A DNA stretch of 46,732 bases from positions 1 through 46,732 of the forward strand of contig JAUJNJ010000050.1 in the NCBI GenBank assembly GCA_030448225.1. Reading direction: 5' to 3'. The DNA is from Phycisphaerae bacterium (GTDB lineage: Bacteria; Planctomycetota; Phycisphaerae; Tepidisphaerales; Tepidisphaeraceae). The position numbers and the translations under genes were made by a program. How positions within the stretch are numbered: the first letter of the stretch is position 1; the number at the start of each line of letters is the position of its first letter. Shown here in pieces: positions 18,690 to 28,750 of the stretch. The notes beneath the pieces are model-generated. The model was given only the letters and a program-made list of their open reading frames with translations, was not told the DNA's origin and ran no database searches.

Positions 18690-19046
18690 GAATTCGACCA
18701 CGGAGTCACGGAGACACGGAGGAGACTGCAACGACAGATTGCGCCGCTGACGCAGATCGAAAGAGCGGGCAACGACACCGAACAATGAGTTGCGAACTCC
18801 CTCTCCCCGGTACGCTGGGGAGAGGGTAGGGGAGAGGGACCCTGCAGCCGGCGTCCCGTCGCCCATGCGTGCTCGCCGCGAGAGCCCCTCTCCCCGCCCT
18901 CTCCCCAGTACTGAGGAGAGGGAGGTCGCAACTTGGCAATTCAAGCGTCACGACCCGCTAGATGTTGCACGAGCCTCATCTGCGTCATCTGCGCAATCTG
19001 CGGTCCGTTTTCCTCTCCGTGCCTCCGTGTCTCCGTGGTTCAATTC
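18690..19046. repeat. Long inverted repeat of cacggag words, outer element
   Basis: The left arm starts gaattcgaccacggagtcac and continues through gagacacggagg and cgacagattgcgccgctgac. The right arm ends ctccgtgtctccgtggttc plus aattc and is the imperfect complement over about 60 bases. A second inverted repeat of different sequence is nested inside (18790-18932). The element fills the space between two co-oriented genes. Confidence 0.75.
18790..18932. repeat. Nested inverted repeat of ccctctcccc words
   Basis: The left part reads ctccctctccccggtacgct followed by ggggagaggg. The right part reads ccctctccccagtactgagg followed by agaggg. Each half is itself a hairpin, and the two halves also pair with each other around a centre of about 45 bases. 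A related degenerate copy (accctctcccccgagtacag) occurs near 33830. Confidence 0.7.
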
Positions 19047-19066
19047 TTCAACGAGGAAGAAGCCGC

Positions 19067-21874
19067 TCACCACTTCATCTCCACCTCGAACGTCACCGTG
19101 TTCAGGTCGAACGTGATCGGGAGGATGAGTTCCTTCTTGCCGTTCGCGCCGCGGACGGTCGGCTTCTTCAGCTTGTTCGGGAGAACTTCAGCTTGACCTT
19201 GTCGTCAACGATCCACTCGCCGGCTTCCTTGCCCGGCTCGATCTTCGCGCCGGTTGCGGCGAGGAAGTGCAGGTTCTGTGGGGGCGTGAAGTTCGCCGCG
19301 TCGAGCTGGAACTTGCGGACGAGGACCGGGCCGGCGGCTCGCAGGAGGGGAAGTCCTTCTCCTGCACGGTCACGCCGTGCGTCTCGTAGCAGAAGATCGG
19401 CTGCTTGAGCTTGTCGAGCAGGTACCCTGGAACTGCCCGCCGACGTCGCGGTCCTTCTTGTCCGGCCGCGGCCACGCGCGTCGGAAGCGCGGCGAGGGTG
19501 GCGAACGAGGGGCCGGCGGGGAGGTCGAGCACGTCGGTGCCGAGCGGCGGGAGCTGCTTGCCGCCGCGGCCCTCCCACATGCCGGCGGCGTCGTAGAAGC
19601 GGCCCTTCCACGCCTTGGCGAGGCGGACGGCGTTGGCGTCGAACGCGACGTGCAGGTTGTCCGGGTAGCCGACGAGCACCGCCCGCGGGCCCACCTCGGC
19701 CATGAACGTGCGGTGGACGATCGGCTCGTCGACCGGCACGAGCTCGTGCCCGCCGCTCGGCTGGAGGCCGGCGGGCAGCGGCATCTTCTCGCCCTGCGAG
19801 AGGTACTGCCAGATCGCGGCGATCTGCCCGTCGGCGGTGCCGCCGGCGACGTCCTTGTAGACGACGGCCGTCGTACCAGAACGCCGGCATGCGCGTGCCG
19901 GGGTTGAGCTTGTTCGGGTCGAGCAGTAGCCCGTGGAACCAGCCCGGCTTCAGCCGTGCGTGGGAGGTCGAGAGGTTGACCGACGGCATGCCGACCGACG
20001 GCGCCTCGCCCACGCCGTGGCAGTTCACGCAGCCTAGCCCTTCGTCCCGACGAGCAGGCGGCCCTCCTTCGCCGCGCGCTCGTCGAACGCCGGCGCGACG
20101 TACTCCTTCGGCGGCGCGTCGGCCTTGGCGAATGCCTCGACGAGGTGTCCTGCGGTCCGCTCGCTGAAGCGGGGCATGCGCGTGGCCATGCGGCCGCGGC
20201 GGACGTGGTGCTCGCCGCGGAAGAGGATCCCCGCCATCGCCTCGGGCTTGAGCTTGGCGCCCGCGCCGGTGAGCTTCGGGGGATGCGACCCTCGTCGCCC
20301 ATGTCGAACGCCTCGGTCATCACGAACAGCGGCTTGCGGTCGGGGCCGACGCCGCCGGTGTCGTCGCGGACGTGGCAGGCGTAGCAGTTCATCTGCGACG
20401 CGGTGCGCACGACGCTCGGCCCGGTCGAACGTCTGGGCGAGGCCGCCGGCGTCGGTCAGGGCGGCGACGATCGCGGCACGCTGGTCGGCGGCCAGGTCGT
20501 ACTTCGGCACGCCCCTGCGCGGCTGGGGGCTGAGGCACCCCTCGGGCGAGTCGAGCCGCGAGGTCCGCCAGCGGCTTCGCCGGCCGGGTGCCCTCGACGC
20601 CGTCGACCGAGTGGCAGTTGGCGCAGCCGAGCATCGCGAACATGCCCGCCCATCCTGCGCCTTCTGCGGGTCGACGGCGAACGCCTCGCTCTTCAGCGGC
20701 ACCATCGGCCGCCCGCCGACCGCGGAGAGGGCGGCGGTGGGGACCTCCTGCTTGTCGATCCCCGGGCCGCGCCCAGCGCAGCTGCGATCTCCTCGCCGCC
20801 GGCGTCCTCGTAGTAGGTGACGACGATCGGGTGGTCGCCGGCGGTCAGCTCGATCGCGCTCGACTTCTCCGACGCCGCGTGGACGCCGTCGTGGCGGATG
20901 ACCTCCCGGCCGCCGATGTAGAGCCGCGCGCCGTCGTCGGAGGCGAGGAAGAACGTGTAGCGCCCGTCGCCGGGGCGGTGATCGTGCCGCCGAAGCGAAT
21001 GGCGAACCCGTCGCGCTCCCCGCGGTCGGGCAGGTCGACGGTCACGCGGGGCACGACGCCCTTGCGCCGCGGCTTGCTTCTCGAACGTCTCGAGCGACGC
21101 GTCGGCCGGCTTGGCGCCGGGGAAGTAGCTGAACGCCAGCCCCTGCTGGACGCGCGGGGGCGGCGGTGACCGCCTGCGGGTTGTCGAGCTGCTCGCGCAG
21201 GAGGTAGACGGCGATCGTCTGCCTCCTCGGGGTTGAGGTGGAGCGACGGCATCCGCCCGCGGGCGCGGCGAGCGGGTCGACGAGGAACGCCGTCAGCGCC
21301 TCGACGGTCGTCTTCGCGCCTGCGGCCCGATCGGCACCGACGGCACGCGTGTCGAGCGGCTTCTCCGGGCGCAGGCGACGCAGCCGACCGAGTGGTACAG
21401 CTCGCGCCCCTTCGCCACGAGCACGGCGTTGCCCTCGCTCTTCGACGGCGGCAGCGGGCCGCCTAGAGAGACGAGGTAGTGGGTGAGGTAGTCGACCGCG
21501 CCGGCCTTGGCCGCGGGTGCCGAGGCGTGGAAGACGTCGGGCATCGTCGCGCCGGGTTTCACGCCGTGCGGATCGGCGAGGTAAGCGCGGAGGTATTGCG
21601 GCGTGATGCGCGCGCCGGCCTTGGAAAAGGTCCGGCGCGCGCCCTTCGGCTCGACGCGAACGGCGGCGTCGGCCTTGTGGCAGGTGGTGCAGTTGGGCTC
21701 GCCGAGCAGGAGCTGGCCCAGCTCCGCCTCGGGCGCCTTGGCCTGCTGCCGCTGGTTGAACCCCGCCACGACCGGCGGCGCCGCAAGGGCGGTAGGGACG
21801 CCGCAGATTCCCATCGCCAGCACGGCCAGGGCCCAGAGGCCCGCCGGTTGGCGACGACACCAGCCGTCGCGCAT
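19067..21874 (-). CDS. Multihaem c-type cytochrome with PA14-like domain (heavily frame-broken)
   Basis: Starting at ATG 21874, a signal peptide precedes several c-type haem sites, read in shifting frames. They are CTTCHK (near 21690), CVAC followed by a damaged H (near 21370), CANCHSVDG (near 20620), CYACHVRDD (near 20380) and CVNCHGVGE (near 20025). Between the second and third sites lies a PA14-like beta domain (YTFFLASDDGARLYIGGREV, ELTAGDHPIVVTYYEDAGGE). The C-terminal part reads TRMPAFWYDG, KGRFYDAAGMWEGRGGKQL and finally PITFDLNTVTFEVEMKW with TGA at 19067-19069. The joined length is about 930 residues. At least eight frame changes are needed, yet each segment keeps conserved composition. 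It is presumably a periplasmic electron-transfer or sugar-oxidation component acting with the propeller protein next door. Confidence 0.72.
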
Positions 21875-22374
21875 GCACGTCTCCGATTTCGCAAGAAAGA
21901 GGGCGTTGACGATCGATCTAGTTATCAGACTGCCGCCGCACCCGAGACTTGTAAACGACCCCCGGCGGGGCGAGGGGGAACTGTAGCCGACGCCCGGCGT
22001 ATCTACAACGTGGGGATGGCGCATGCCAGGTGCGTAAGTGCCGTGCGCTGCCTGACGTCGGGCGACATCGGCACCCGGGCGCTCCGCACGAAAGTGGTGC
22101 CAGGGCGCCGGGGGGGATTCGCCACGCCGTCCCAAAGCGTACTCGCGGGGCCGGATCGCTCGCGCCGCCCGATCCGGCTGGGCCGCTGGCTGGCCCGACG
22201 TGGGTCATCGGGTAATCGCCTCGGGAAGGGCTTCACGTGACGCGCGGAGGCGGGGGCCTTTGCCCGAAGCCGGAATTCCTCGTCAACGCGGAAGCCGGGA
22301 CGCCAATAATAGGGGCGTCGGACCGAGCCATAGTCCGGACACGTCCAGAGCGTGCGAAGTATTGAAGGGAATTG
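21875..22374. other. Divergent intergenic region
   Basis: This 500-base region separates the divergent cytochrome and DUF1592 genes and should hold both promoters. I see no well-spaced -35/-10 pair and no gene. A ribosome binding site (gaaggga) stands before the start at 22375. Confidence 0.45.
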
Positions 22375-24863
22375 ATGTTCGAGCTGAGCCCGGCCAAGAA
22401 ACTGCTGATCCTGCTGTCGCTTAGCACGGCGTTCGCCATCGTGCTGAGCGCGGTCGTGCTGCTGTCGAACCACTTCGCGCCGAGCGATGAGGCCGTGGCC
22501 TCGGTGGTCCGGGTTACGACAATCGCTCCGGCCGAATCGCCGGCCGGCGGGGCCACGGTGACGCCGGTCCTGGCCGCGGCCGCCGCGTCGCCCGGGGCGG
22601 GAGGGCCGCCAGCCCAGTTCAGCACCGCTTCGACAAGGACGTCCGCCCGCTGCTGGCGAAGTACTGCTTCGACTGCCACGGCGACGGCACCGACAAGGGG
22701 GACCTGACCCTCGACACGTTCATGACGGTGCTGTCGGTCCAGAAGGACCGCAACACCTGGCAGAAGGTGGCGGACAACCTCCACACGAAGGCGATGCCGC
22801 CGCCGAAGAAGAAGACCCAGCCGACCGACGCCGAGCGGAAGCTGATGATCGACTGGGTGAACGAGGCGTTCGCGTGGTACGACCTCGCCGCCCCAGCGCG
22901 ACCCGGGCCGCGTCACGATCCGCCGGCTCAACCGCAACGAGTACAACAACACGATCCGCGACCTGCTGGGCGTGACCGACTTCAAGCCCGCCGCCGACTT
23001 CCCGGCCGACGACACCGGTTACGAGTCGACAACATCGCCGACGTGCTGACGATGTCGCCGCTGCTGGCCGAGAAGTACCTGTCGGCCGCCGAGCAGGTGG
23101 TGGACAGCGCTGTCGCCGCCGGTGATCGTGCCGTCGGTCGTGCGGCGGCAGGCCGAGGACCTGTCGTCGGAGGCGCTCGAGCGGCCAGGTCACGACCGGC
23201 CCGCGTGCGGGTCGCTCGTGCTGATGTCGGAGGGGGAGGCCGCCTACCCATGGGTCTTTCCGGCGACCGGGACCTACGAGATCCGCGTCCGCCTCGGGGC
23301 CCAGCAGGCGGGCGACGAGCCGGCCCGGTTCGAGGCGCGCCTCGACAACCAGACCGTGCAGAGCGGCGAGATCAAGGGCAAGGGTCGCCGCCCCCGCGCG
23401 CAGGACTACGTCAAGCGGCTGGAAGTGCAGGCGGGCACCCGCCGGGTGTCGGTCGCGTTCCTCAACGACTTCTACAACGACGACCTCCCAGAGCGTGACC
23501 GCGACCGGAACCTCCTGGTCTACTCCGTCGAGATCGCCGGCCCCTACGGCGTGAAGTCGCCGGAGCCGACGGCGGCGTTCAAGCGGGTCTTCTTCACGAA
23601 GCCCGGCCCCGGCGTGAGCGACGAGCAGGCGGCGGCGAAGGTGATCGAGCCGCTTCGCCGCCCGCGCGTGCCGCCGGCCGGCGGGCGAGAAAGAGGTGGA
23701 GGGGCTCGTCGCGCTGTTGGCTGCGCGCGGGCCGACGGCGAGTCGTTCGAGGGGCCGTGAAGGTCGCCGCGACGGCGGTGCTCGTGTCGCCGAGCTTTTG
23801 TTCCGCATCGAGCAGGAGCGCGCGCCGACCCGAACCAGCCCTACGCGATCGACGACCACGAACTCGCCAGCCGCCTCTCCTACTTCCTCTGGAGCAGCAT
23901 GCCCGACGACGCGCTGCTGGCCAAGGCGGGCAGCGGCGAGTTGGGCAAGCCGGACGTGCTGCGCGCCGAGGTCCGCCGGATGCTGGCCGACCCCAAGGCC
24001 GAGGCGATCGTCACGTTCTTCGCCGGGCAGTGGCTCGAATTACGGAACCTCGAACGCGCGACGATCGACCGCAAGCTGTTCCCGGAGTTCAGCGAAGACC
24101 TCCGCCGACATGCGCCGCGAGGCCGAGCTGTTCTTCAAGACGATCATCAAAGAGGACCGCAGCGTCCTCGAACTGCTCGACGCCGACTACACGTTCGTCA
24201 ACGAGCGGCTCGCCAAGCACTACGGCATGAGCGGCGTGTCGGGCAACGACTTCCGCAAGGTGGACCTCGCCGGCACGCCGCGGCGGCGTGCTGACGATGG
24301 CCGGCGTGCTGACCGTGACGGCGATGCCGACGCGGACGTCGCCGGTGAAGCGCGGCAAGTTCGTGCTCGAGCAGATCCTCGGCACCCCGCCGCCCCCGGC
24401 CCCGCCCGTGACGGCCCTGAGCGACAAGCCGCAGGACGTGCTGACCGGCCTGCTCCGCCAGCGGCTCGAGCAGCACCGCCGACCTCGTCTGCGCGAGTTG
24501 CTACACCCGCATGGACCCGATCGGCTTCGCGATGGAAAACTTCGACGCCATCGGCCGCTGGCGCGACACCGACGGCGGGTTCAAGATCGACGCGTCGGGC
24601 ACGCTGCCGGAGGGGCAGTCGTTCAACGGTCCCGACGAGCTCCGCAAGGTGCTCGCCGCCCGCAAGGGCGACTTCCTCCGCTGCCTGACCGAAAAGATGA
24701 TGACCTACGCCCTGGGCCGGGGCATCGAGTGCACGACAAGCGCACGGTGAACGAGATCACGGCGTCGGTCGAGAAGAACGGCCACAAGTTCACGAGCCTG
24801 GTGGACGCGATCGTCAGCAGCGACGCGTTCCTGAAGCGCCAGGCCAAACGAGGTGACGAATGA
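22375..24863 (+). CDS. Planctomycete cytochrome protein with DUF1587/1595/1592/1588/1585 order (frame-broken)
   Basis: The N-terminus ([20 protein letters not shown]) is a membrane anchor. A cytochrome domain follows with CFDCHGDG near 22670 and [12 protein letters not shown]. Next comes the DUF1587 motif [17 protein letters not shown], then a carbohydrate-binding-like region ([18 protein letters not shown]). The DUF1592 core has [20 protein letters not shown] and [13 protein letters not shown]1588 has [20 protein letters not shown] and a second haem site [22 protein letters not shown]1585 at the end reads [18 protein letters not shown]. This fixed domain order is characteristic of a large planctomycete family of unknown reaction. 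About ten frame changes occur in 2.5 kb. The stop overlaps the next gene by four bases (ATGA), which suggests translational coupling. Confidence 0.82.
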
Positions 24864-26265
24864 GCCGAACACATTTATCCCGTCGAACGATGCTCCGCGG
24901 CCTGGGCGTCACGATGGCCCTGCCGCTGCTCGGCGATGCTGCCGACCGGCGGCGTGGCCCAGGCCGCCGTCGACGCCGCCGCCAAGGCCACCGGCGGGGC
25001 GGCGGGGGCCGCCGGCAGCGTTCCCGACGGCATGGCGACGATCTTCATGCCCAACGGCGTCCACTTTAAGGACTGGACGCCCACCGGCACCGGCAAGGAC
25101 TACACGCTCTCGCCCACGCTCCGAGGCGCGCTGAAGGACGTGAAGGGGGACTTCTCGGTCCTATCCGGCTTCGTGCTCGACAATGCCCGCGCTAAGGGCG
25201 ACGGCGCCGGCGACCACGCCCGCTCGGCCGCCGCGCGTTCCTGACCAGCGCCCACCCGTACAAGACGTCGGCCGGAACATCAAGATCGGCGTGTCGATGG
25301 ACCAGGTCGCGGCCAAGCACCTCAGCGGGCAGACCCGCCTGCCGTCGCTCGAGCTCGGCCTCGACCGCGGCGCTGGCCGGCAGTTGCGACTCGGGCTACG
25401 CCTGCGCGTACTCGGGGAACATCTTGAGCTCGGACACCACGCCGGTGCCGAAGGAGGTCGACCCCGCGGTCGGTCTTCGACCGCTTGTTCGGCTCGAGCC
25501 AGCGCCAACCAGGAGAACCAGGCCCGGCGGCTGAAGTTCCGCAAGAGCATCCTCGACTTCGTCGCCGACGACGCCAAGCGCCCTCAACGGCCAGCTCGGC
25601 AGCGGCGACCGCCACAAGATGGACGAGTACCAGACGAGCATCCGCGAGATCGAGAAGCGGATCGCCAGCGCCCGCGCGCGAAGCCGCCGAGCAGCTCAAA
25701 GCGCGCAGTCGAAGCAACCCGACATGCCCCGCCCGCCGGCCGGAATTCCCGACGACGTGGCCCAGCACATGACGCTCATGTGGGACCTGCTCGTGCTCGC
25801 GTTCCAGGCCGACGTGACCGCGTCAGCACGCTGATGATCGCCGCCGACGGCAGCGACCGCAGCTACGAGAACATCGGCATCACCGAGGGCCACCACGCCC
25901 TGTCGCACCACGGCGGCGACGAGGAGAAGGTCGAGCGTCAAGAAGATCGACCGCTTCCACATGCAGCAGGTCGCCTACTTCATCAAGAAGCTCAAGGCCA
26001 CCAAGGAAGGGGACGGCACGCTCCTCGACCACTGCATGATCATGGCCGGCGGCGGCATCGGCGACGGCAACCGCCACAACCACAACAACCTCCCGGTCCT
26101 CCTCGCCGGCGGCGGTAACGGCACGCTCACGCCCGGTCGCCACGTGCAGTACGACCGCGACACGCCGCTGTGCAACCTTTTACGTCTCGATGCTCGACCG
26201 CCTCGGCGTGAAGGTCGACCGCTTTCGGCGACAGCACCGGGCCGCTGCCCCAACTGACGGCGTAA
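24860..26265 (+). CDS. DUF1552 family Tat-exported protein (frame-broken)
   Basis: The gene overlaps the preceding one by ATGA. The N-terminus carries a twin-arginine signal (SRRTMLRGLGVTMALPLL). Conserved blocks in successive frames are ATIFMPNGVHFKDWTPTG, FSVLSGFVLDNARAKGDGAG, IKIGVSMDQVAAKHL, KMDEYQTSIREIEKRI, IAADGSDRSYENIGITEGHH and HCMIMAGGGIGDGNRHNHNN. The end reads LLAGGGNGTLTPGRH...TGPLPQLTA, with TAA at 26263-26265. DUF1552 proteins almost always accompany DUF1592 proteins in Planctomycetes, so the two probably act together outside the cytoplasm. The fold resembles the alkaline-phosphatase-like DUF1501 group by general layout only. At least five frame changes are present. A strong terminator hairpin follows. 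Confidence 0.82.
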
Positions 26266-26309
26266 CCCGCGCCCGCGCGCATGAGACGCGAGCGATCGCG
26301 AAGACGACC

Positions 26310-26347
26310 AGCGACTCCCGATCCGCCACCGCGGATCGGGAGTCGCT
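26310..26347 (+). terminator. Terminator hairpin after the DUF1592/DUF1552 pair
   Basis: gcgactcccgatccgc (26311-26326) pairs completely with 26331-26346 around loop cacc, followed by ctcttgttgg. It starts 45 bases after the stop codon. Confidence 0.75.
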
Positions 26348-26384
26348 CTTGTTGGTGCATCACTTCGATCGGACCACCGCACAC

Positions 26385-26452
26385 GTCATCCCGAGGAGCG
26401 ACAGCGACGAGGATGTTGGACGGGCGGCGGCGCGGACCACCCGCAGGATGAC
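26385..26452. repeat. Inverted repeat with gtcatcccgag ends, first copy
   Basis: gtcatcccgaggagcgacag at the left is answered by ccgcaggatgac at the right. It is shorter and less regular than the copy at 26497-26575 but has the same terminal word. Confidence 0.55.
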
Positions 26453-26496
26453 GGAGTCGTGATCGTCTCCCGTCGCAGAGCGTCAAAATCGAGAAC

Positions 26497-26575
26497 TGTC
26501 ATCCCGAGCGGAGCGAAGGATCTCCCCTGGTTCCTGCGACACCCGCGTGAGATCCTTCGCTGCGCTCAGGATGAC
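26497..26575. repeat. Inverted repeat with gtcatcccgagcg ends, second copy
   Basis: The 27-base left arm (tgtcatcccgagcggagcga followed by aggatct) pairs nearly fully with 26550-26575 (agatccttcgctgcgctcag followed by gatgaca). It lies between two convergent genes. Confidence 0.75.
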
Positions 26576-26641
26576 ATAGCTTGCGGACCGCACTTCCGGG
26601 AAGCCCCTCGGAAAGAGTCCGAACGCAGCAGGCACTGCTCA

Positions 26642-27292
26642 TCACGTGACCGGCATCGGTCGGGCTTCTTCCAACAGTCTCCCCAACTGCCGGTCGTGCC
26701 ACTTCCGCAGGATCAGTTGCGCCAGCACCGCGCCCGCGAACGCCAGCGCCATGTCCTTCTGCGTGTCCCAGTGGTCCCCCTGCGTGCCCAGGAACGACTC
26801 GGCCGCCTCTTGACTGATCTCGGCCACCAGCCACTCGATGAGTTCGTAGACCGCGCTGATCGCGAGGCAGACGCACGTCACGAGCGTGAACAGCCACTTG
26901 CCGCGCACGAGCGGCGAGCGGCGCAGCAGCACCTCCCGCGCGATCATCGCCGGCACGAACCCCTGCGCGAAGTGGCCGACGCGGTCGTAGTGGTTGCGGC
27001 TGAGCCCCATCGCGTCGCGCAGCCAGCTGAACGCCGGCACCTCGGCGTACGTGTAGTGCCCGCCGATCATCAGGATCACGCAGTGGACCGCGATCAGCAC
27101 GTACACGAGCGGCGTGAGCGTAAAGCTTCGGTACGTCCACGCCAGCAACGGCACGGCGATCATCACCGGCGCCGTCTCCAGCACCCACGTCACCCGATCC
27201 CGCGGCCCGATCCCCGACCACACGAACACGGCCGCCACGACGGCGAGCAGGGCGATCACGAGACGAGTAGGGCGAGTGGCGGGGTCGATCAT
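26642..27292 (-). CDS. DUF2238 (YjdF-like) integral membrane protein
   Basis: The 216-residue protein begins MIDPATRPTRLVIALLAVVA and has about six hydrophobic helices. The family features are VILMIGGHYTYAEVPAF, then RNHYDRVGHFAQGFVPAMIAR cut by a short loop, ISAVYELIEWLVAE, and QGDHWDTQKDMALAFAGA. The conserved His, Asp and Glu residues within the membrane are as in YjdF proteins, whose function is not known. Longer starts would add a soluble, Arg-rich segment unlike the family, so ATG 27292 was chosen. The frame is intact. Confidence 0.88.
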   Translation of the reverse strand: MIDPATRPTRLVIALLAVVAAVFVWSGIGPRDRVTWVLETAPVMIAVPLLAWTYRSFTLTPLVYVLIAVHCVILMIGGHYTYAEVPAFSWLRDAMGLSRNHYDRVGHFAQGFVPAMIAREVLLRRSPLVRGKWLFTLVTCVCLAISAVYELIEWLVAEISQEAAESFLGTQGDHWDTQKDMALAFAGAVLAQLILRKWHDRQLGRLLEEARPMPVT

Positions 27293-27381
27293 CGGCGGGA
27301 TTGTACAGGCACGTGCATCGCGCAGACTTGGCGGGGCGGAAAAGTGAACGCGCTGCAGCGAACGTTCTTCGTCTTCGAACG

Positions 27382-27403
27382 CCGTGGGAGCTTGCTCCCA
27401 CGG
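27382..27403. repeat. Short hairpin ccgtgggag/ctcccacgg
   Basis: A nine-base stem with a four-base loop (cttg) lies between the DUF2238 gene and the histone-deacetylase-family gene, both on the minus strand. It may be a small dispersed repeat or a terminator for the upstream gene. Confidence 0.5.
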
Positions 27404-27454
27404 TTTCCTCCCGAACCCGTGGGCCAATGGATCGCCCGCATGAGATCGCGCCTG

Positions 27455-28432
27455 CTACCTTCCCGGCGCAGCCGCCTCGATCCGGTCCCGCGCCCGCTCG
27501 CGGGCGAAGCGTGCGGCGGCGACGCGGATCGTCTGGCAGTGTAGCTCCGTGGTCATCCCGTCGGTCTTGTTGTAGCCGCCCCCGTAGAGGACGACGGTGG
27601 GGATGCGGCGGTCGCGGCAGAGCGAAATGGCGCGCTCGTCGCGGCGGCGCAGGTCGGCGGTCGTGAGGCACATCTGGCCGAAGCGGTCGTCGGCGTGGAC
27701 GTCGACGCCGGCGATGTAGAAGACGACGTCCGGCTCGAACGCGTCGACGGCCGCCGGGAGCGTCGCCTCGAGGCGGTCGAAGTACTCGTCGCCGCCGACC
27801 CATCGGCGCAGTTCGACGTCGAGCGTGCCGGGCACCTTCGTCGAGGGGTAGTTCCGCCCGACGTGCACCGAGTAGGTGAAGACCGCGCCGTCGCCGGCGA
27901 AGCAGAAGTGGGTGCCGTTGCCCTGGTGGGCGTCGAGGTCGATCACCATCGCCTGCGTGTACGGCTCGTCGTCGCGCAGCGCGCGGATGGCGACGGCGAC
28001 GTCGTTGAAGACGCAGAACCCCTCGCCGCGGTCGGGGAACGCGTGGTGCGTGCCGCCGGCGAGGTTGCACGCGAGGCCGTCGGCCAGGGCGGCCCGCGTC
28101 GCGCACAGCGTGCCGTTGACGGCGCAGTGACTGCGTTCGCTGAGGGCGGGCGACCACGGCAGCCCGAGCTTGAGGCGGGTGATCTCGTTGTACTCACCCG
28201 TGCGGATCGAGCGGAGGTAGTCCGGCGTGTGGACGCGCAGCAAGTCGCGCTCGTCGGCGAGGCCGGGGTCGATGATCTGCTCCGGCCGCCGCGTCCCCTC
28301 GGCGAGCAGTTTCGCGACCGAGTCGGGGAACTTCCGCATCGGGAACACGTGCCCCGGCGGCAGCGGGCAAAAATAGCGCGGACTGGAAAAACAGCGGAGC
28401 GACGGCCCCGGTGGCGATGGCGCGGCGGACAT
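27455..28432 (-). CDS. Histone-deacetylase-family hydrolase
   Basis: This 325-residue protein belongs to the arginase/deacetylase fold. It has LLRVHTPDYLRSIRTGEYNE near the N-terminus, GGTHHAFPDRGEGFCVFND with the paired active-site histidines, and the zinc-site segment VIDLDAHQGNGTH (Asp and His ligands). IAGVDVHADDRFGQMCLT supplies the third metal ligand, and YGGGYN is the loop with the catalytic Tyr region. Bacterial members deacetylate acetyl-lysine, acetoin-linked or polyamine substrates; the substrate here cannot be told. There is no signal peptide, so it is cytoplasmic. The start at 28432 places about 30 residues before the first conserved block, which fits homologues of about 310 residues. 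Confidence 0.9.
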   Translation of the reverse strand: MSAAPSPPGPSLRCFSSPRYFCPLPPGHVFPMRKFPDSVAKLLAEGTRRPEQIIDPGLADERDLLRVHTPDYLRSIRTGEYNEITRLKLGLPWSPALSERSHCAVNGTLCATRAALADGLACNLAGGTHHAFPDRGEGFCVFNDVAVAIRALRDDEPYTQAMVIDLDAHQGNGTHFCFAGDGAVFTYSVHVGRNYPSTKVPGTLDVELRRWVGGDEYFDRLEATLPAAVDAFEPDVVFYIAGVDVHADDRFGQMCLTTADLRRRDERAISLCRDRRIPTVVLYGGGYNKTDGMTTELHCQTIRVAAARFARERARDRIEAAAPGR

Positions 28433-28476
28433 GGCCGGATCTTAGCGCCTCCGACGGAGAGAAGATCGGCCGCGAA

Positions 28477-28528
28477 GGCACGGAGGCACGGAGGCACGGA
28501 GGCACGGAGGCACGCGGCACGGAGGGGG
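28477..28528. repeat. Tandem 8-bp repeat ggcacgga
   Basis: Six copies of an eight-base unit, one imperfect, form a short array upstream of the histone-deacetylase-family gene. The word is the same as in the long inverted repeat at 18690-19046, but here the answering arm is weak or absent. The rest of the spacer up to 28750 shows no gene. Confidence 0.7.
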
Positions 28529-28750
28529 CATCAAGAGGGAACGCTGCTGACGTCCCCGTTCGCTGTGACTCCGTCACTTCGAGGGTCGCCGTTCTGTGAG
28601 AGGCTGTTGCGGGCGTAGGGTGACTTTCAGCGACGCGCTCCGCCGGAAGAGTAAACCACGGTTGCGGCCGGAGCCGGCCCACGTTTTAACGTCAGCCGAG
28701 CCGCGCGCATCGGTGGGGGCGGGCGGCCCGTCCCGTCCCATCCGGCCGGG

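Noticed and set aside
18690..19046. An insertion sequence between the propeller and cytochrome genes
   Set aside because: There is no transposase frame in the 357 bases, and the symmetry is due to nested word repeats.
26499..28157. A 552-codon minus-strand frame over the DUF2238 and histone-deacetylase-family genes
   Set aside because: It runs out of frame with both recognised proteins and crosses the repeat element between them.
28477..28528. Possible CRISPR array
   Set aside because: The units are eight bases and directly tandem, with no unique spacers and no cas genes nearby.
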